A stretch of 64,000 nt of DNA, from assembly GCA_943736015.1 (NCBI GenBank), contig OX031069.1, positions 21,953,235-22,017,234 on the forward strand, given 5' to 3'. This document shows, in pieces, positions 56,465 to 64,000 of the stretch. The translations under genes were made by a program, and so were the position numbers. This DNA is from Tridacna crocea (lineage: Eukaryota; Mollusca; Bivalvia; Cardiida; Cardiidae). A model generated the notes under the pieces. It did no database searches, had not been told where the DNA came from, and saw only the letters and a program-made list of their open reading frames with translations. Every line of letters begins with the position of its first letter. The stretch's first letter is position 1.

Positions 56465-57702
56465 TTGGAATTTTGTAGTTTTTTGACCCTCTGTGACTGT
56501 AATTGCCTCTGTTAGATTGATAGGGCTGATATCTCTGACTCCCATAACCAGAGGTATTGAAATTGCCATGACCTCTTCTTTGATAACGTGAGTTTCCTCT
56601 CCCACAATAGTACATGTTTCTATTAAACTGGTCCTTACCAATAGCCACTAAAGAGTCGCAAGCTTTGATGTCCTTGGAGACTTCGTCACCAAATAAATTA
56701 GATGTAATGGGCATGGAAATATTACACAAAGAGTGATATTTCTTTTTCAGAGTAGGTCTAATCATGTAGGGTCTTCTGACTGATAAATTGTACTTGTTCC
56801 ATTAGTGTAATGGCATCATCAAGAACGGTTTAAGCTTCTGGGTTGCTTATTAACTGAGGCCTCATCAAGTCAGCTACTTGTAACATAGGAATCATACTAT
56901 CAACCACCAAATTTTGGATCTCAGCAAAACTTCTGTGTTGAGTTTGAGAGCGCTTGTCCATAACTTTCCATATTTCATTGTTCACTAAAGGACTACAAGC
57001 CTAGTCACAGTTCTCAGGAACTTTGTATTTGCTAGTTATGGATTCTGTGTCACACTGACTAGTACAAGCTAGATTTATCATATTGGCAAGTGACTGTGAT
57101 GCAGCTTTTTCTTTTACAGGAGTCTTGAGACGAGGCAAGTCCCATTCAGAATCTTCGACTAACTCCTCTTCCTCAAAGAGGGTATTGGTCATATCAATGA
57201 GAACATTTCTATTCCTTTCTTTACAAGGGGATTCACCATCTGAAATACAAGCAGAATCTAATTCTACTGTCAATCTGGGCAAATCAGACAAAGACCTTCT
57301 AGTCATTTCATGAATATCTAATTCATAATTTTCAGCATTGTCATCTTTTTGTGAACATTGAATGCCCAACAGAGTTCTCAAATATCAGTCTCTGACAACT
57401 TTGAAATATCAAAGCTGGGTGCACCACGTGCTGAAGAGGCACCACTACTATCCCCCCGATATCAAAGATTTCTTTGTTCCATGTTTACTTTTTGCCTTAG
57501 AAACATTCTCTTTCGAAACTTTTCCCTTGGAAACTTTCTCCTTCGGAGTGTTCTTTTTACTAGACTGTTTCACAGTGTTAGCAGGCTTTGGAACCTTCAC
57601 TGGAACGATTTCATTGTCCGTCTCAGGAACAGAATTGAATCCCGAAAAAGAGACATCTGACCCGTCAATGCTAACAGCCATGTCTTGCTCATTCGAGTCC
57701 AT
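56465..57702 (-). pseudogene. DIRS-like retrotransposon gag, decayed
   Basis: Minus strand from an ATG at 57702 (MDSNEQDMAV). Residues ~1-85 are acidic then lysine-rich (KEKVSKGKVSKENVSKAK). Then comes a frame change after SLISGG with continuation GASSARGAPSFDISKLSE, a second acidic block (57381-57001, TLFEEEELVEDSEWDLPRLK), a stop, then DDAITLMEQVQFISQ, and in a third frame RPTLKKKYHSLCNISMPITS followed by NLFGDEVSKDIK and an Arg/Gly/Tyr-rich tail (YYCGRGNSRYQRRGHGN). The block K--YHSLC---P-T--LFGD-VSK plus RG-rich tail is what I know from gag-like ORFs of DIRS/tyrosine-recombinase retrotransposons. At least two frameshifts and stops. No RT or recombinase follows, because it is cut at 56465 by the Helentron-like element. 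Confidence 0.6.
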
Positions 57703-57709
57703 AACGAAT

Positions 57710-58090
57710 GGTGACAAATCACATAAACTGGGACTACGTCCACAGTTGAAGCTTCCAAGACGGGTCACACTTACCGAAACTAAAAGATAATTGCAAAGAA
57801 AGCGCATTGAAAAATTTGTGTCTTCTTCGATCGAACGCCAGAACGATTATGAGAAAGCATGCTCCTGACTTCCGGTGATGAGGTGAGGGTGTGTACTCGT
57901 TTAACCTTTGAAGTGCGATGATCGAATAATGTTCCGAACGATATGCTGTTTCTACATGTGAAAGCTGAAGGCTTTATGGAAAATAATGGAATAATATTGG
58001 AGAATTGTTGAGTTTTAGTTTTATTTGACATTTCAGTGCATGATTTGTAATAGACGTCTTTTCATTAACAAACTAAATGGCTGTGAAGTA
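57710..58090. other. Probable 5' region of the decayed gag element
   Basis: Upstream of the gag ATG on the minus strand. No LTR, split direct repeat or promoter motif recognised. Confidence 0.3.
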
Positions 58091-58095
58091 CATGT

Positions 58096-58310
58096 TTAAT
58101 CCATTACCACGCAATCCCTACTTTTAACGACCCTGAGAAAGAAGCCTTTAGAAAACATTGAAAGACTTTTGAAAATGTTGTGGGTAATGAAGAAAATGCT
58201 GGTAGCCAGCATTTTCTCCTTTTCCCATGGTGTTTTCTTCCCTTTTCAGACTTTCTCCATTATATGAGCAACATTTAATTGTTTGTCTGTACATGCTTTC
58301 AATTAGACAT
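58096..58310 (+). mobile_element. Hairpin MITE family A, 3' truncated
   Basis: TTAATCCATTACCACGC head. Core region duplicated slightly ('gaaaacattgaaagactttt'). Right arm ends at 'catgctttcaattagac' without a TIR. Confidence 0.75.
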
Positions 58311-58499
58311 ATGGCCAGGAGCAATAGGATTGAATTCAAATAGAATAAAATTTCTAAAATGTTTTCATTTATCATGCTACAATAACATAGCTCCATAGCT
58401 TGGTAACATAATAGGATTGTAAACTGATTTGGATCCCACTTAGTTTTGCCTTAGTCTTTTCACATATATCATAATAGGTATTGCATTAAAATACAGTTT

Positions 58500-58640
58500 T
58501 CTCTCACCACTGACAATTGTTACCATGTTGGCGATGTGGGAAAGCAGTCAGTGACTTCGTAAGAATACCACATTCAAACTGCAGGAAGGCATAAATAGTT
58601 GCACTGGCTGCCACAATTTAACAATTTAACTGATTTATTG
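58500..58640. repeat. Diverged R2 fragment
   Basis: 'gatgtgggaaagcagtcagt', 'aaactgcaggaaggcataaa' and 'ttgcactggctgccac' match the R2 middle. Confidence 0.65.
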
Positions 58641-58878
58641 TAACAAAATAATAGTAATAACTATGCATCTTACCTGTAAAATTGATACAGCTGGATTTCT
58701 GACCTAATTTTTCAAAGTTCTCAAACTGAGGAAAATAAAAGATTGGACTCCTGACAATCAAGCTGTAAGTATCTTAAAAAATATTGGGAAGTAAAAGTAG
58801 TGAAAACCAAAGGTTATCCGATGACACATTCTGTTATAAGTATTTTAACTAGCAATGGCTTTTACAAAATAAAGAACT

Positions 58879-59107
58879 TTAACTCATTACCACACGAGAC
58901 AATTTTGGACTGGTCCAAATTGAGAGCATTTGCAGACGACAAAATAAAGGTGACTGAAAAATAGAAATTTGTTCTGGAAAGGGTAGAAAACATCGTGGGA
59001 AAAGGAGAAAATGCTGGTTACCAGCATTTTCTCCTTTTCCCACAGTGTTTTCAAAAGGCTTCTTTCTCAGGGGCGTCAAAAGTAGGGATTGAGTGGTAAT
59101 GGGTTAA
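58879..59107 (-). mobile_element. Hairpin MITE family A
   Basis: Complete, TTAACTCATTACCACAC to TGAGTGGTAATGGGTTAA. Core near-perfect. Confidence 0.93.
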
Positions 59108-59511
59108 ACAATAAGGGAATAAATATTGCTCAAACTCAAAATGAACTTTTGCATACAGGAATATGCTTTGGTCTCACAAATGATCAATGCAACATACCTA
59201 TCAGTTATAATATGAAAAAGGCAAAGCCTCAGTACAATCAACGTGAATGATTTGTGGACCAAAAATTAATATGTATCTGACTCTAAATGTATTTTGGTCC
59301 ATTTCTGATTTCTTATCAGAAGTGATGTCAAAAACGAATTCTGCTGCTCCCATTGTCCATGGTGGAATGTCTGGAATTTCATGTTGAGCAATGGTATTAA
59401 AATCCACGTTAAGGGAGTGGACCCGCAATACTTCTAGTGCAGCATGGCATAAAATTTCTTGACAGTTGATAAAGACAGATTTATACAGATATATTACTTT
59501 TGATTTAAGTT

Positions 59512-59720
59512 TTAACCTCTTACATGATGACAAAATTTTAACCTTATCCAAATTGAAAGCATTTGAAGACAACGATTTCAATATGTGGCTCAAACTGTAA
59601 AATTTTTCTTTGATAGAATAGACAACATTGTGGGAAAAGGAGAAAATGCTGGTTACCACAATGTTTTCAAAAAGCTTCTTTTCTAAGAACATCAAGTCGC
59701 CATTGTGAGGTAAAGGGTAA
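59512..59720 (-). mobile_element. Hairpin MITE family A, half-hairpin form, inside RT
   Basis: TTAACCTCTTACATGAT to GAGGTAAAGGGTAA. Core shortened with the 'ggttacc' to 'acaatgtttt' junction. Inserted in the RT frame. Confidence 0.9.
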
Positions 59721-59828
59721 AAAGGTATTGAAGGGCCAACTTTTGCCTTCTGCCATAAACAGATGGTTCTTTAGCCTCCACATACAGGCTATTAAGTAGA
59801 GAAGTTCTAAATGCTCCAAGGACAAGAC

Positions 59829-60056
59829 TTAACTCTTTACCATACGACAAAATTTTAGACTTGTCCAAATCGAAAGCATTTGCAGATGACAAAATAAAGG
59901 TGACTGAAAAATTGAAATTTGTTCTGGGAAGGGTAGAAAACACTGTGGGAAAAGGAGAAAATGCTGGTACCAGCATTTTCTCCTTTTCCCACAATGTTTT
60001 CACAAGGCTTCTTTCTCAGGGTCGTTAAAAGTCAGGATTGTGTGGTAAAGAGTTAA
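59829..60056 (-). mobile_element. Hairpin MITE family A inside RT
   Basis: Complete with TTAA on both sides. Flanks are codons of the same RT motif (NEGL before, LVLGAF after). Core lacks one base of the central GGTTACC. Confidence 0.93.
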
Positions 60057-60089
60057 GCCTTCATTATCAACAGAATCAAAATTTTTAGG

Positions 60090-60232
60090 TATAGACAAAC
60101 TTTTGAAAACATTTATCTGTGACAGACAAACTTTTGAAAACATTTGTGGGTGACTGACAAACTTTTGAAAACATTTGGTTGTGACTGACGAACTTTTGAA
60201 AACATTAATCTGCGACTGGAATTTCTGAAAAT
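60090..60232. repeat. 31-bp minisatellite, ~4.5 units
   Basis: 'gacaaacttttgaaaacatt' followed by ~11 variable bases (tatctgtgaca, tgtgggtgact, tggttgtgact) repeats four times with a partial fifth. Confidence 0.85.
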
Positions 60233-60234
60233 GT

Positions 60235-60741
60235 TTAATAGTAGACCCAGTCGCCATACCGGTCAGGTCGCCGGCTTCGCCGCCCACTACGAGTCACCAC
60301 TACTGGCTCTTGGTCAGAATCACAGACAGTTTTAAAAGTATGGGGAGGGACCAAGTCAAGCCCGGCCTCTTCCCCAATAACCCTATCCAAACAATCCTGT
60401 GTAGGCAAATCAGGCACGTCTACGGACGAGAAGGACACAGAGGTATAACTTAGCTCATCAAAGCTTAAATCAACCTCGATGTCCTCCTCATCACCTGCAT
60501 CACGCAAGATCTCCACCCCTGCATCATAAACAACCTCCATGTCTACATCATTTAACGTAATGGAAATGAAGGAAGAAACCATTCCAATTTCCTCCTCCAC
60601 TTCCATTTCCATATCCTCTCCCACAGACAATGATGTATCCACAGAGGTTCCTTCTTCAGCAGAGAAGGAGACCTCATTATCATGGACAATAGAAGGAGAT
60701 GTAGAGGTTTTTTAAACCTCTGCATGCTTCTTCTTTGTCCA
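60235..60741 (-). pseudogene. Possible LTR-retrotransposon polyprotein tail
   Basis: The minus-strand frame 60642-60235 is strongly acidic (EDMEMEVEEEIGM, DAGDEEDIEVD) and ends with a basic tail VTRSGRRSRRPDRYGDWVYY then stop. A terminal R-SGR--R-PDRYGDWV motif is common at the C-terminus of Ty3/Gypsy-type polyproteins. Upstream an ATG at 60741 starts MDKEEACRGLK but a TTTAAAAAA run shifts the frame before the acidic part, so either a frameshift mutation or a slippery site. No integrase catalytic core or LTR is seen. Alternative: an unrelated short acidic protein. Confidence 0.4.
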
Positions 60742-60941
60742 TGATACGATATCACTAATTATTTGAAATGCTACACTTGAGATGAAAAACATTTTTTTTT
60801 TGATTTTGTAGTTTTGATTAACTAGAAAGTGTAATATAAAAGTTTACTTCACAATGAATGAATCTTTCTGTATCTGGAAAGAGAGAAAAGAAAATGAGAA
60901 TTTTCAGTAACCCTAGTAATACTGAACAAGGTTTCACTCGC

Positions 60942-61384
60942 TTAACAATTTACCAAAAGACTTAATTTTAGATTTGTCCAAATTGAAGTATTTGTAGACA
61001 ACAAAATTAACCTTTTACTCCATAGATACTCATTTTGACGCATTGCTTGTAGGAGCCTTTGGAAAACACTGTGGCAAAAGGTAAAATTGCTCATGACGAG
61101 CAATTTAACCTTTTGTCACAATGTTTTCTATGTCATCAACAGGTGTCATATACACCTGAGAAATGGCTTCATCCTTGCTATTATTTAGAGTCAATTAGCG
61201 ATACCACAGAAATGCCCTATGGGGTAAAGGGTTAAGGTGACTCAAACTTTGAAATTTGGCTGTGGATGGGTATAAAACATTGTGGGCAAAGGAAAAAATG
61301 CTGATTACCAGCATTTTTTTCCTTTTCCAACGGTGTTTTCAGAAGGCTTCTCTCTCAGAGTCGTTAAACCAGGTAAGGAGTTAA
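60942..61384 (-). mobile_element. Hairpin MITE family A interrupted by family B
   Basis: Outer copy from TTAACAATTTACCAAAA to 'aaccaggtaaggagttaa'. It is split after 'gacaacaaaa' by the B copy and resumes 'ggtgactcaaactttgaaat', which is the next consensus position. Confidence 0.88.
61007..61235. mobile_element. Hairpin MITE family B nested in family A
   Basis: TTAACCTTTTACTCCATAG to GGGGTAAAGGGTTAA, 229 bp, opposite orientation to the 29754 copy. Core AAAAGGTAAAATTGCTCATG and inverse. TTAA on both sides with family A sequence continuous across it. Confidence 0.92.
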
Positions 61385-61394
61385 ATGCTGAGAG

Positions 61395-61435
61395 TATAGA
61401 TCATAATCAGACTGGACCGAATGTTTGTCTGCCAG
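61395..61435. repeat. Family C half-hairpin fragment
   Basis: 'tatagatcataatcagactg' resembles one arm of the family C core. No partner arm close by. Confidence 0.4.
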
Positions 61436-61580
61436 AGATTGCAACAAGAACAGCCGTGAAATTGTAATTGATACACTTATATCACTGACTGAGATAGTGC
61501 ATTACATCTAAAATCCTATAGTGTATTTTGAGCAATCAGATCTTGATCTCAGAAAAGGTAACCAAAGCTGTAAACAATGC

Positions 61581-61809
61581 TTAACTCGTTACCAAATGAC
61601 AGTATTTTAGGCTTGTCCTAATCGAAAGCATTTGCAGACAACATGATAAGAGTGACTGAAAATTTGAAATTTGTTCTGTGAAGGGTAGAAAACATTGTGG
61701 GAAAAGGAGAAAATGCTGGTAACCAGCATTTTCTCCTTTTCCCGCAATGTTTTCTATAGTCCTCTTTCTCAGGGTCGTCAAAAGTAGGGATTGTGTGGTA
61801 ATGGGTTAA
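61581..61809 (-). mobile_element. Hairpin MITE family A
   Basis: Complete, TTAACTCGTTACCAAAT to GTGTGGTAATGGGTTAA, followed at once by a C21 run. Confidence 0.92.
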
Positions 61810-61830
61810 CCCCCCCCCCCCCCCCCCCCC
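61810..61830. repeat. Poly-C tract (C21)
   Basis: 21 C followed by a short A-run, directly at the MITE right end. Tract length may be unreliable. Confidence 0.9.
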
Positions 61831-61964
61831 ACAAAAAAAAAATGCCTGCCTTTTTTTTCCTTCATTTGTTTGCGTTTCATGTGGTACAAACTTTATTTCT
61901 AACATTTGGTCTGTTCTTTAATTTTTTAACAAAAAAGAAATCCAGACAAGTAAAAAAATTCAAA

Positions 61965-62138
61965 CCCTCTGCAGGTGACAAAATGAAAATGACTCATAAA
62001 TTCAAATTGTTTTGAGAAGAATAGAAAACATTGTGGGAAAAAGAGGAAATGCTAGTAACCATCATTTTCTCCTTCTAATGTTCTTAAAAGCTTTCTTTTG
62101 TAGGACTGTTGACTCAGGATCATATGCAAAAGGGTTAA
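61965..62138 (-). mobile_element. Hairpin MITE family A, 5' truncated
   Basis: Begins mid-arm (ctctgcaggtgacaaaatga) and runs to 'gcaaaagggttaa'. Second core arm diverged. Confidence 0.7.
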
Positions 62139-62166
62139 CAAACACAGGTACAGTATCATCCTATTA

Positions 62167-62393
62167 TTAACTCATTACCAAACAACAATATTTTAGGCTT
62201 GTCCAAATCGAAAGCATTTGCAAACGTCATTTTAAGTAACTGAAAATTTAAAATTTGTGTTGTGAAGGGTAGAGAACATTTTGAGAAATGGGGAAAATGC
62301 TGGTTACCAGCATTTTCTTCATTACCCACAACATTTTCAAAAGTCTTTTTCCTCTCGGTTATTGAAATTCTGGATTGTTGCATAAAGGGTTTT
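62167..62393 (-). mobile_element. Hairpin MITE family A, near ABCG exon
   Basis: TTAACTCATTACCAAAC to 'gcataaagggtttta'. Ends ~42 bp before the splice acceptor of the ABCG exon. Confidence 0.85.
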
Positions 62394-62434
62394 ACCTTTT
62401 ATGATATGTAACTAACAGCTATTGTTTCATCTAG

Positions 62435-62520
62435 GTTTTGACTATGATTATATTTGGTGTTGTTGTTGGTGCCATCTACTGGCAGATTGATAACTCGTGT
62501 ACCTCGGGACTTCAGGACAG
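62435..62520 (+). CDS. ABCG-type half-transporter, internal exon
   Basis: Acceptor 'gtttcatctag' precedes an 86-nt exon reading VLTMIIFGVVVGAIYWQIDN, then SCTSGLQD plus two bases of the next codon, followed by donor GTCAGT. This is a transmembrane segment and the G-x-Q-x-R-x-G motif of ABC-2 type membrane domains in the ABCG subfamily. ABCG2 has the equivalent G-VIGAIY segment followed by a short polar loop and Q-R-G. Entry phase 0, exit phase 2. Function in the family: ATP-driven export of lipids or xenobiotics by a dimer of half-transporters in the plasma membrane. The specific substrate cannot be told from this piece. The ATPase exons should lie upstream but I found none in the window. Confidence 0.85.
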
Positions 62521-62630
62521 GTCAGTACATGTATTTGTAGGCTTCTTATCAGCCTTTATGATATTGCCGTGATCAAATTAGGTATTACCACTGTTTATGC
62601 CTAGAATATGACTACTTCATTTACAATATC

Positions 62631-62859
62631 TTAACTCTTTATCACACAATCCCGACTTTTAACGACCCTGAGAAAGAAGCCTTTTGAAAACATTGTTGGA
62701 AAAGGAGAAAATGCTGGTAACCAGCATTTTCTCCTTTTCCCACAATGTTTTCTACCCTGCTGGTAACAAATTTCAATTTTTTAGTTGTGGTTATTTTGTC
62801 GTCTGCAATTGCTTTCGATTTGGACCAGTCTAAAATTTTTTTGTTTGGTAAAGGGTTAA
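62631..62859 (+). mobile_element. Hairpin MITE family A in ABCG intron
   Basis: Complete copy, TTAACTCTTTATCACAC to TTTGGTAAAGGGTTAA. Core has one mismatch. Confidence 0.93.
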
Positions 62860-62872
62860 AATATTGAATTTT

Positions 62873-63100
62873 TTAATGAACTCTAAACAGAACGACAAAA
62901 TATTAGACCTGTGTGAATTAAAAGCCTTTGCTGATAACGTTTTAAATGTGGCCCAAATTCTAAAGTTTTTATGTGAAAGAGTAGAGAACACAGTAGGAGA
63001 AAATGCTGGTAAAAAGCATGTCTTCTTTTTCATACAGCCTTTTCCAGTACCTTCTTTCTTCGGGGACTTTAAAACATGAGATTTTAAAGTAAAGGTTTAA
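62873..63100 (-). mobile_element. Hairpin MITE family A, diverged, in ABCG intron
   Basis: 'ttaatgaactctaaacagaa' to 'aaagtaaaggtttaa', with core mostly lost (acagtaggagaaaatgctgg). Oriented opposite to its neighbour 13 bp away. Confidence 0.75.
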
Positions 63101-63416
63101 AGAATTTAGACCAGATTTTCATAAAACAAGTTGGATGAGAGAAATATTTAGAAAAACCCACATGTAGAAGAAAAAGTGTAAAATACACAAACATATTATT
63201 TCTGGCTTAGTTGTAAGTTGCAATTATCAACTTGTTAATTAATTGAAGCTATGGGTTTTTCATGGGAAAAACTGTTTAGAGTCGTAGTCTTGTATTGATG
63301 GAACCCAGGACATACATAATAAATGAGCTGTTTCAATAATTTGTCTGAAATTGTGTTGAAAGTGGTGAGAAATACCATTCAATCAACAAATCAATTAGGA
63401 AACTTTTTTATTTCAG

Positions 63417-63503
63417 GGTTGGAGCTTCCTTCATCTTTATGAACATGATATTTGGCAATTTCTCAGTTGTTGAAGTGTTTATAAAGAACAGAACATTTTG
63501 CTT
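63417..63503 (+). CDS. ABCG-type half-transporter, next internal exon
   Basis: Acceptor 'tttatttcag' then 87 nt. With the split codon AG|G it reads RVGASFIFMNMIFGNFSVVE, then VFIKNRTFC plus two bases, followed by donor GTAAGT. The order Q-x-R-x-G--F------F--V--VE-F aligns with ABCG2 TM segments 2-3 (a second membrane helix ending in the conserved glutamate). Phase 2 at both ends, matching the previous exon, which argues for one real gene on the plus strand continuing right of the window. Closest by eye to ABCG2. ABCG5 shares the QDRVG motif but not V-VE-F. Confidence 0.85.
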
Positions 63504-63564
63504 GTAAGTACAGTGTCTTGCTAGTTAAGAAATGTATTACCTTTCTCTTGCTTCATTGTATTCT

Positions 63565-63792
63565 TTAACTCTTTACCAAACAACGAAATTTTAGACTAGT
63601 CCAAATTAAAACATTTGCAGATGACAAAATTAATGTGACTCGAAAATTGAAATTTGTTCTAGGAAGCGTAGAAAACATTGTGGGAAAAGGAGAAAATGCT
63701 GGTTACCAGCATTTTCTCCTTTTCCCACAAGGTTTTCGGAAGGCTTCTTCCTCAGGGTCGGGAAAACCCATGATTGTTCAGTAAAGGATTAA
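63565..63792 (-). mobile_element. Hairpin MITE family A in next ABCG intron
   Basis: Complete, TTAACTCTTTACCAAAC to 'ttcagtaaaggattaa', with near-perfect core. It starts 62 bp after the donor of the second ABCG exon. Confidence 0.92.
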
Positions 63793-63959
63793 AGATTAAT
63801 AATTCTTAGAGCTCCATACTTTTAAAGATTCCTTCGTGTGCCAAATGAATCTTAACAGACTAAACTTAGAGTGCCAAATAAACCCATTAGACCTTTTCAT
63901 GTAAGAAACACGACCCAAATAACAGTAGTTTCACAGTTGCTTTCTTCTGTAGAGCTTCA

Positions 63960-64000
63960 CAAAAGCAGGCTTTTTCTGCAGACTGATCTTGATCTATACT
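63960..64000. repeat. Family C core arm cut by window end
   Basis: 'tgcagactgatcttgatcta' matches the outgoing arm of the family C hairpin. The rest lies outside. Confidence 0.4.

Larger units (their letters stand above)
59250..60110 (-). pseudogene. Non-LTR retrotransposon RT C-terminus, split by two MITEs
   Basis: Three minus-strand pieces in order. 60110-60057 reads NFDSVDNEGL. 59828-59721 reads LVLGAFRTSLLNSLYVEA, then KEPSVYGRRQKLALQYL. 59511-59290 reads LKSKVIYLYKSVF, then HEIPDIPPWTMG. 'LGAFRTSP--SLYVEA-EPSL--RR-KLALQY--KL' is the thumb/connection segment of RTs in Jockey-like non-LTR elements, between the polymerase and RNase H domains. The gaps are exactly two family A MITEs (59829-60056, 59512-59720). 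With each MITE and one TTAA discounted the frame runs on, so the ORF was open when the MITEs landed. The RNase H domain is not recognisable after ~59290. Truncated and non-functional. Confidence 0.8.
62521..63416 (+). other. ABCG intron with two MITEs
   Basis: 896-bp phase-2 intron, GT-AG (gtcagtac ... atttcag). Half of it is two hairpin MITEs (62631-62859, 62873-63100) in opposite orientation, so the pre-mRNA should be able to fold strongly. Confidence 0.8.

Noticed and set aside
57083..57790. Plus-strand ORFs of 76-142 codons
   Set aside because: They are antisense to the DIRS-like gag blocks; the minus strand has the meaningful acidic/basic domain pattern.
59201..59695. 164-codon minus ORF as a single protein
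   Set aside because: Its first ~60 codons are a MITE read through and only the later part is RT-derived; not a real gene.
12703..63792. Core palindromes as transcription terminators or microRNA genes
   Set aside because: Copies are bounded by TIRs and TTAA duplications at dozens of sites, which marks them as transposable elements; a small-RNA role is only speculative.
1..64000. Prokaryotic-style operons, ribosome binding sites or phage genes
   Set aside because: No long ORFs, no Shine-Dalgarno-spaced starts, spliced coding fragments and eukaryotic transposons throughout.

Overview
The window looks like nuclear DNA from an invertebrate, most likely a bivalve mollusc. It is AT-rich, has no long intact ORF, its few coding traces are split by GT-AG introns or decayed, and it is full of non-autonomous repeats of the kinds common in bivalve genomes: pearl-like or Helentron-like elements with internal tandem arrays, tRNA-derived SINEs and hairpin MITEs. 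The species assignment is inference.

The dominant signal is one repeat family. About 40 copies, fragments and relics of a ~228-bp element are scattered from 12.7 kb to the right edge. Typical copies start TTAACCCTTTACCACAC, end with the inverse, and carry a near-perfect central palindrome of two 33-bp arms around one base (arm begins GAAAACATTGTGGGAAAAGG). I call this hairpin family A. A smaller family B (29754, 61007) shares the ends but has another hairpin core (AAAAGGTGAAATTGCTCAT), and family C (31294 and fragments) has a third core built on GATCAGACTGCA. Four sites in the window show that TTAA is the duplicated target: B inside A at 61007, two A copies inside a reverse-transcriptase reading frame at 59512 and 59829, and a filled/empty pair at 24069 versus ~25050. 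TTAA targets with CCC...GGG ends fit a piggyBac-type MITE. No transposase of that type is visible here.

Layout. 1-6.4 kb: mostly featureless, with a possible Helitron 3' end near 1.17 kb, an inverted repeat pair and a CRE-bearing promoter-like patch at 5.6 kb. 6.4-6.8 kb: a Mutator-like MITE with 9-bp target duplications, then a tandem-unit repeat to 7.6 kb. 8.7-9.2 kb and 16.1-16.5 kb: C- and N-terminal pieces of PIF/Harbinger transposase on the minus strand. 10.3-11.9 kb: a pogo/mariner-type element flanked by TA. 12.7-33 kb: MITEs, a SINE inside a fold-back, and a higher-order repeat (25.8-27.6 kb). 33.4-42.9 kb: a nest in which a ~650-bp repeat holds a Helentron-like element, which holds a 6.1-kb TA-flanked element, which holds old MITEs. 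42.9-46.7 kb: a ~85-bp satellite with a SINE inserted. 48.7-56.5 kb: four Helentron-like elements with ~170-180-bp internal arrays. 56.5-60.7 kb: decayed retrotransposon coding (DIRS-like gag, an LTR-element tail, a non-LTR RT).

The only host gene supported with confidence is an ABCG-type (ABCG2-like) half-transporter. Two consecutive exons lie at 62435-62520 and 63417-63503 on the plus strand, in matching phase, and the intron between them carries two hairpin MITEs. Three other single-exon candidates (18143, 23121, 29321) are weak. I see no CRISPR array, rRNA gene, operon or intact tRNA gene.
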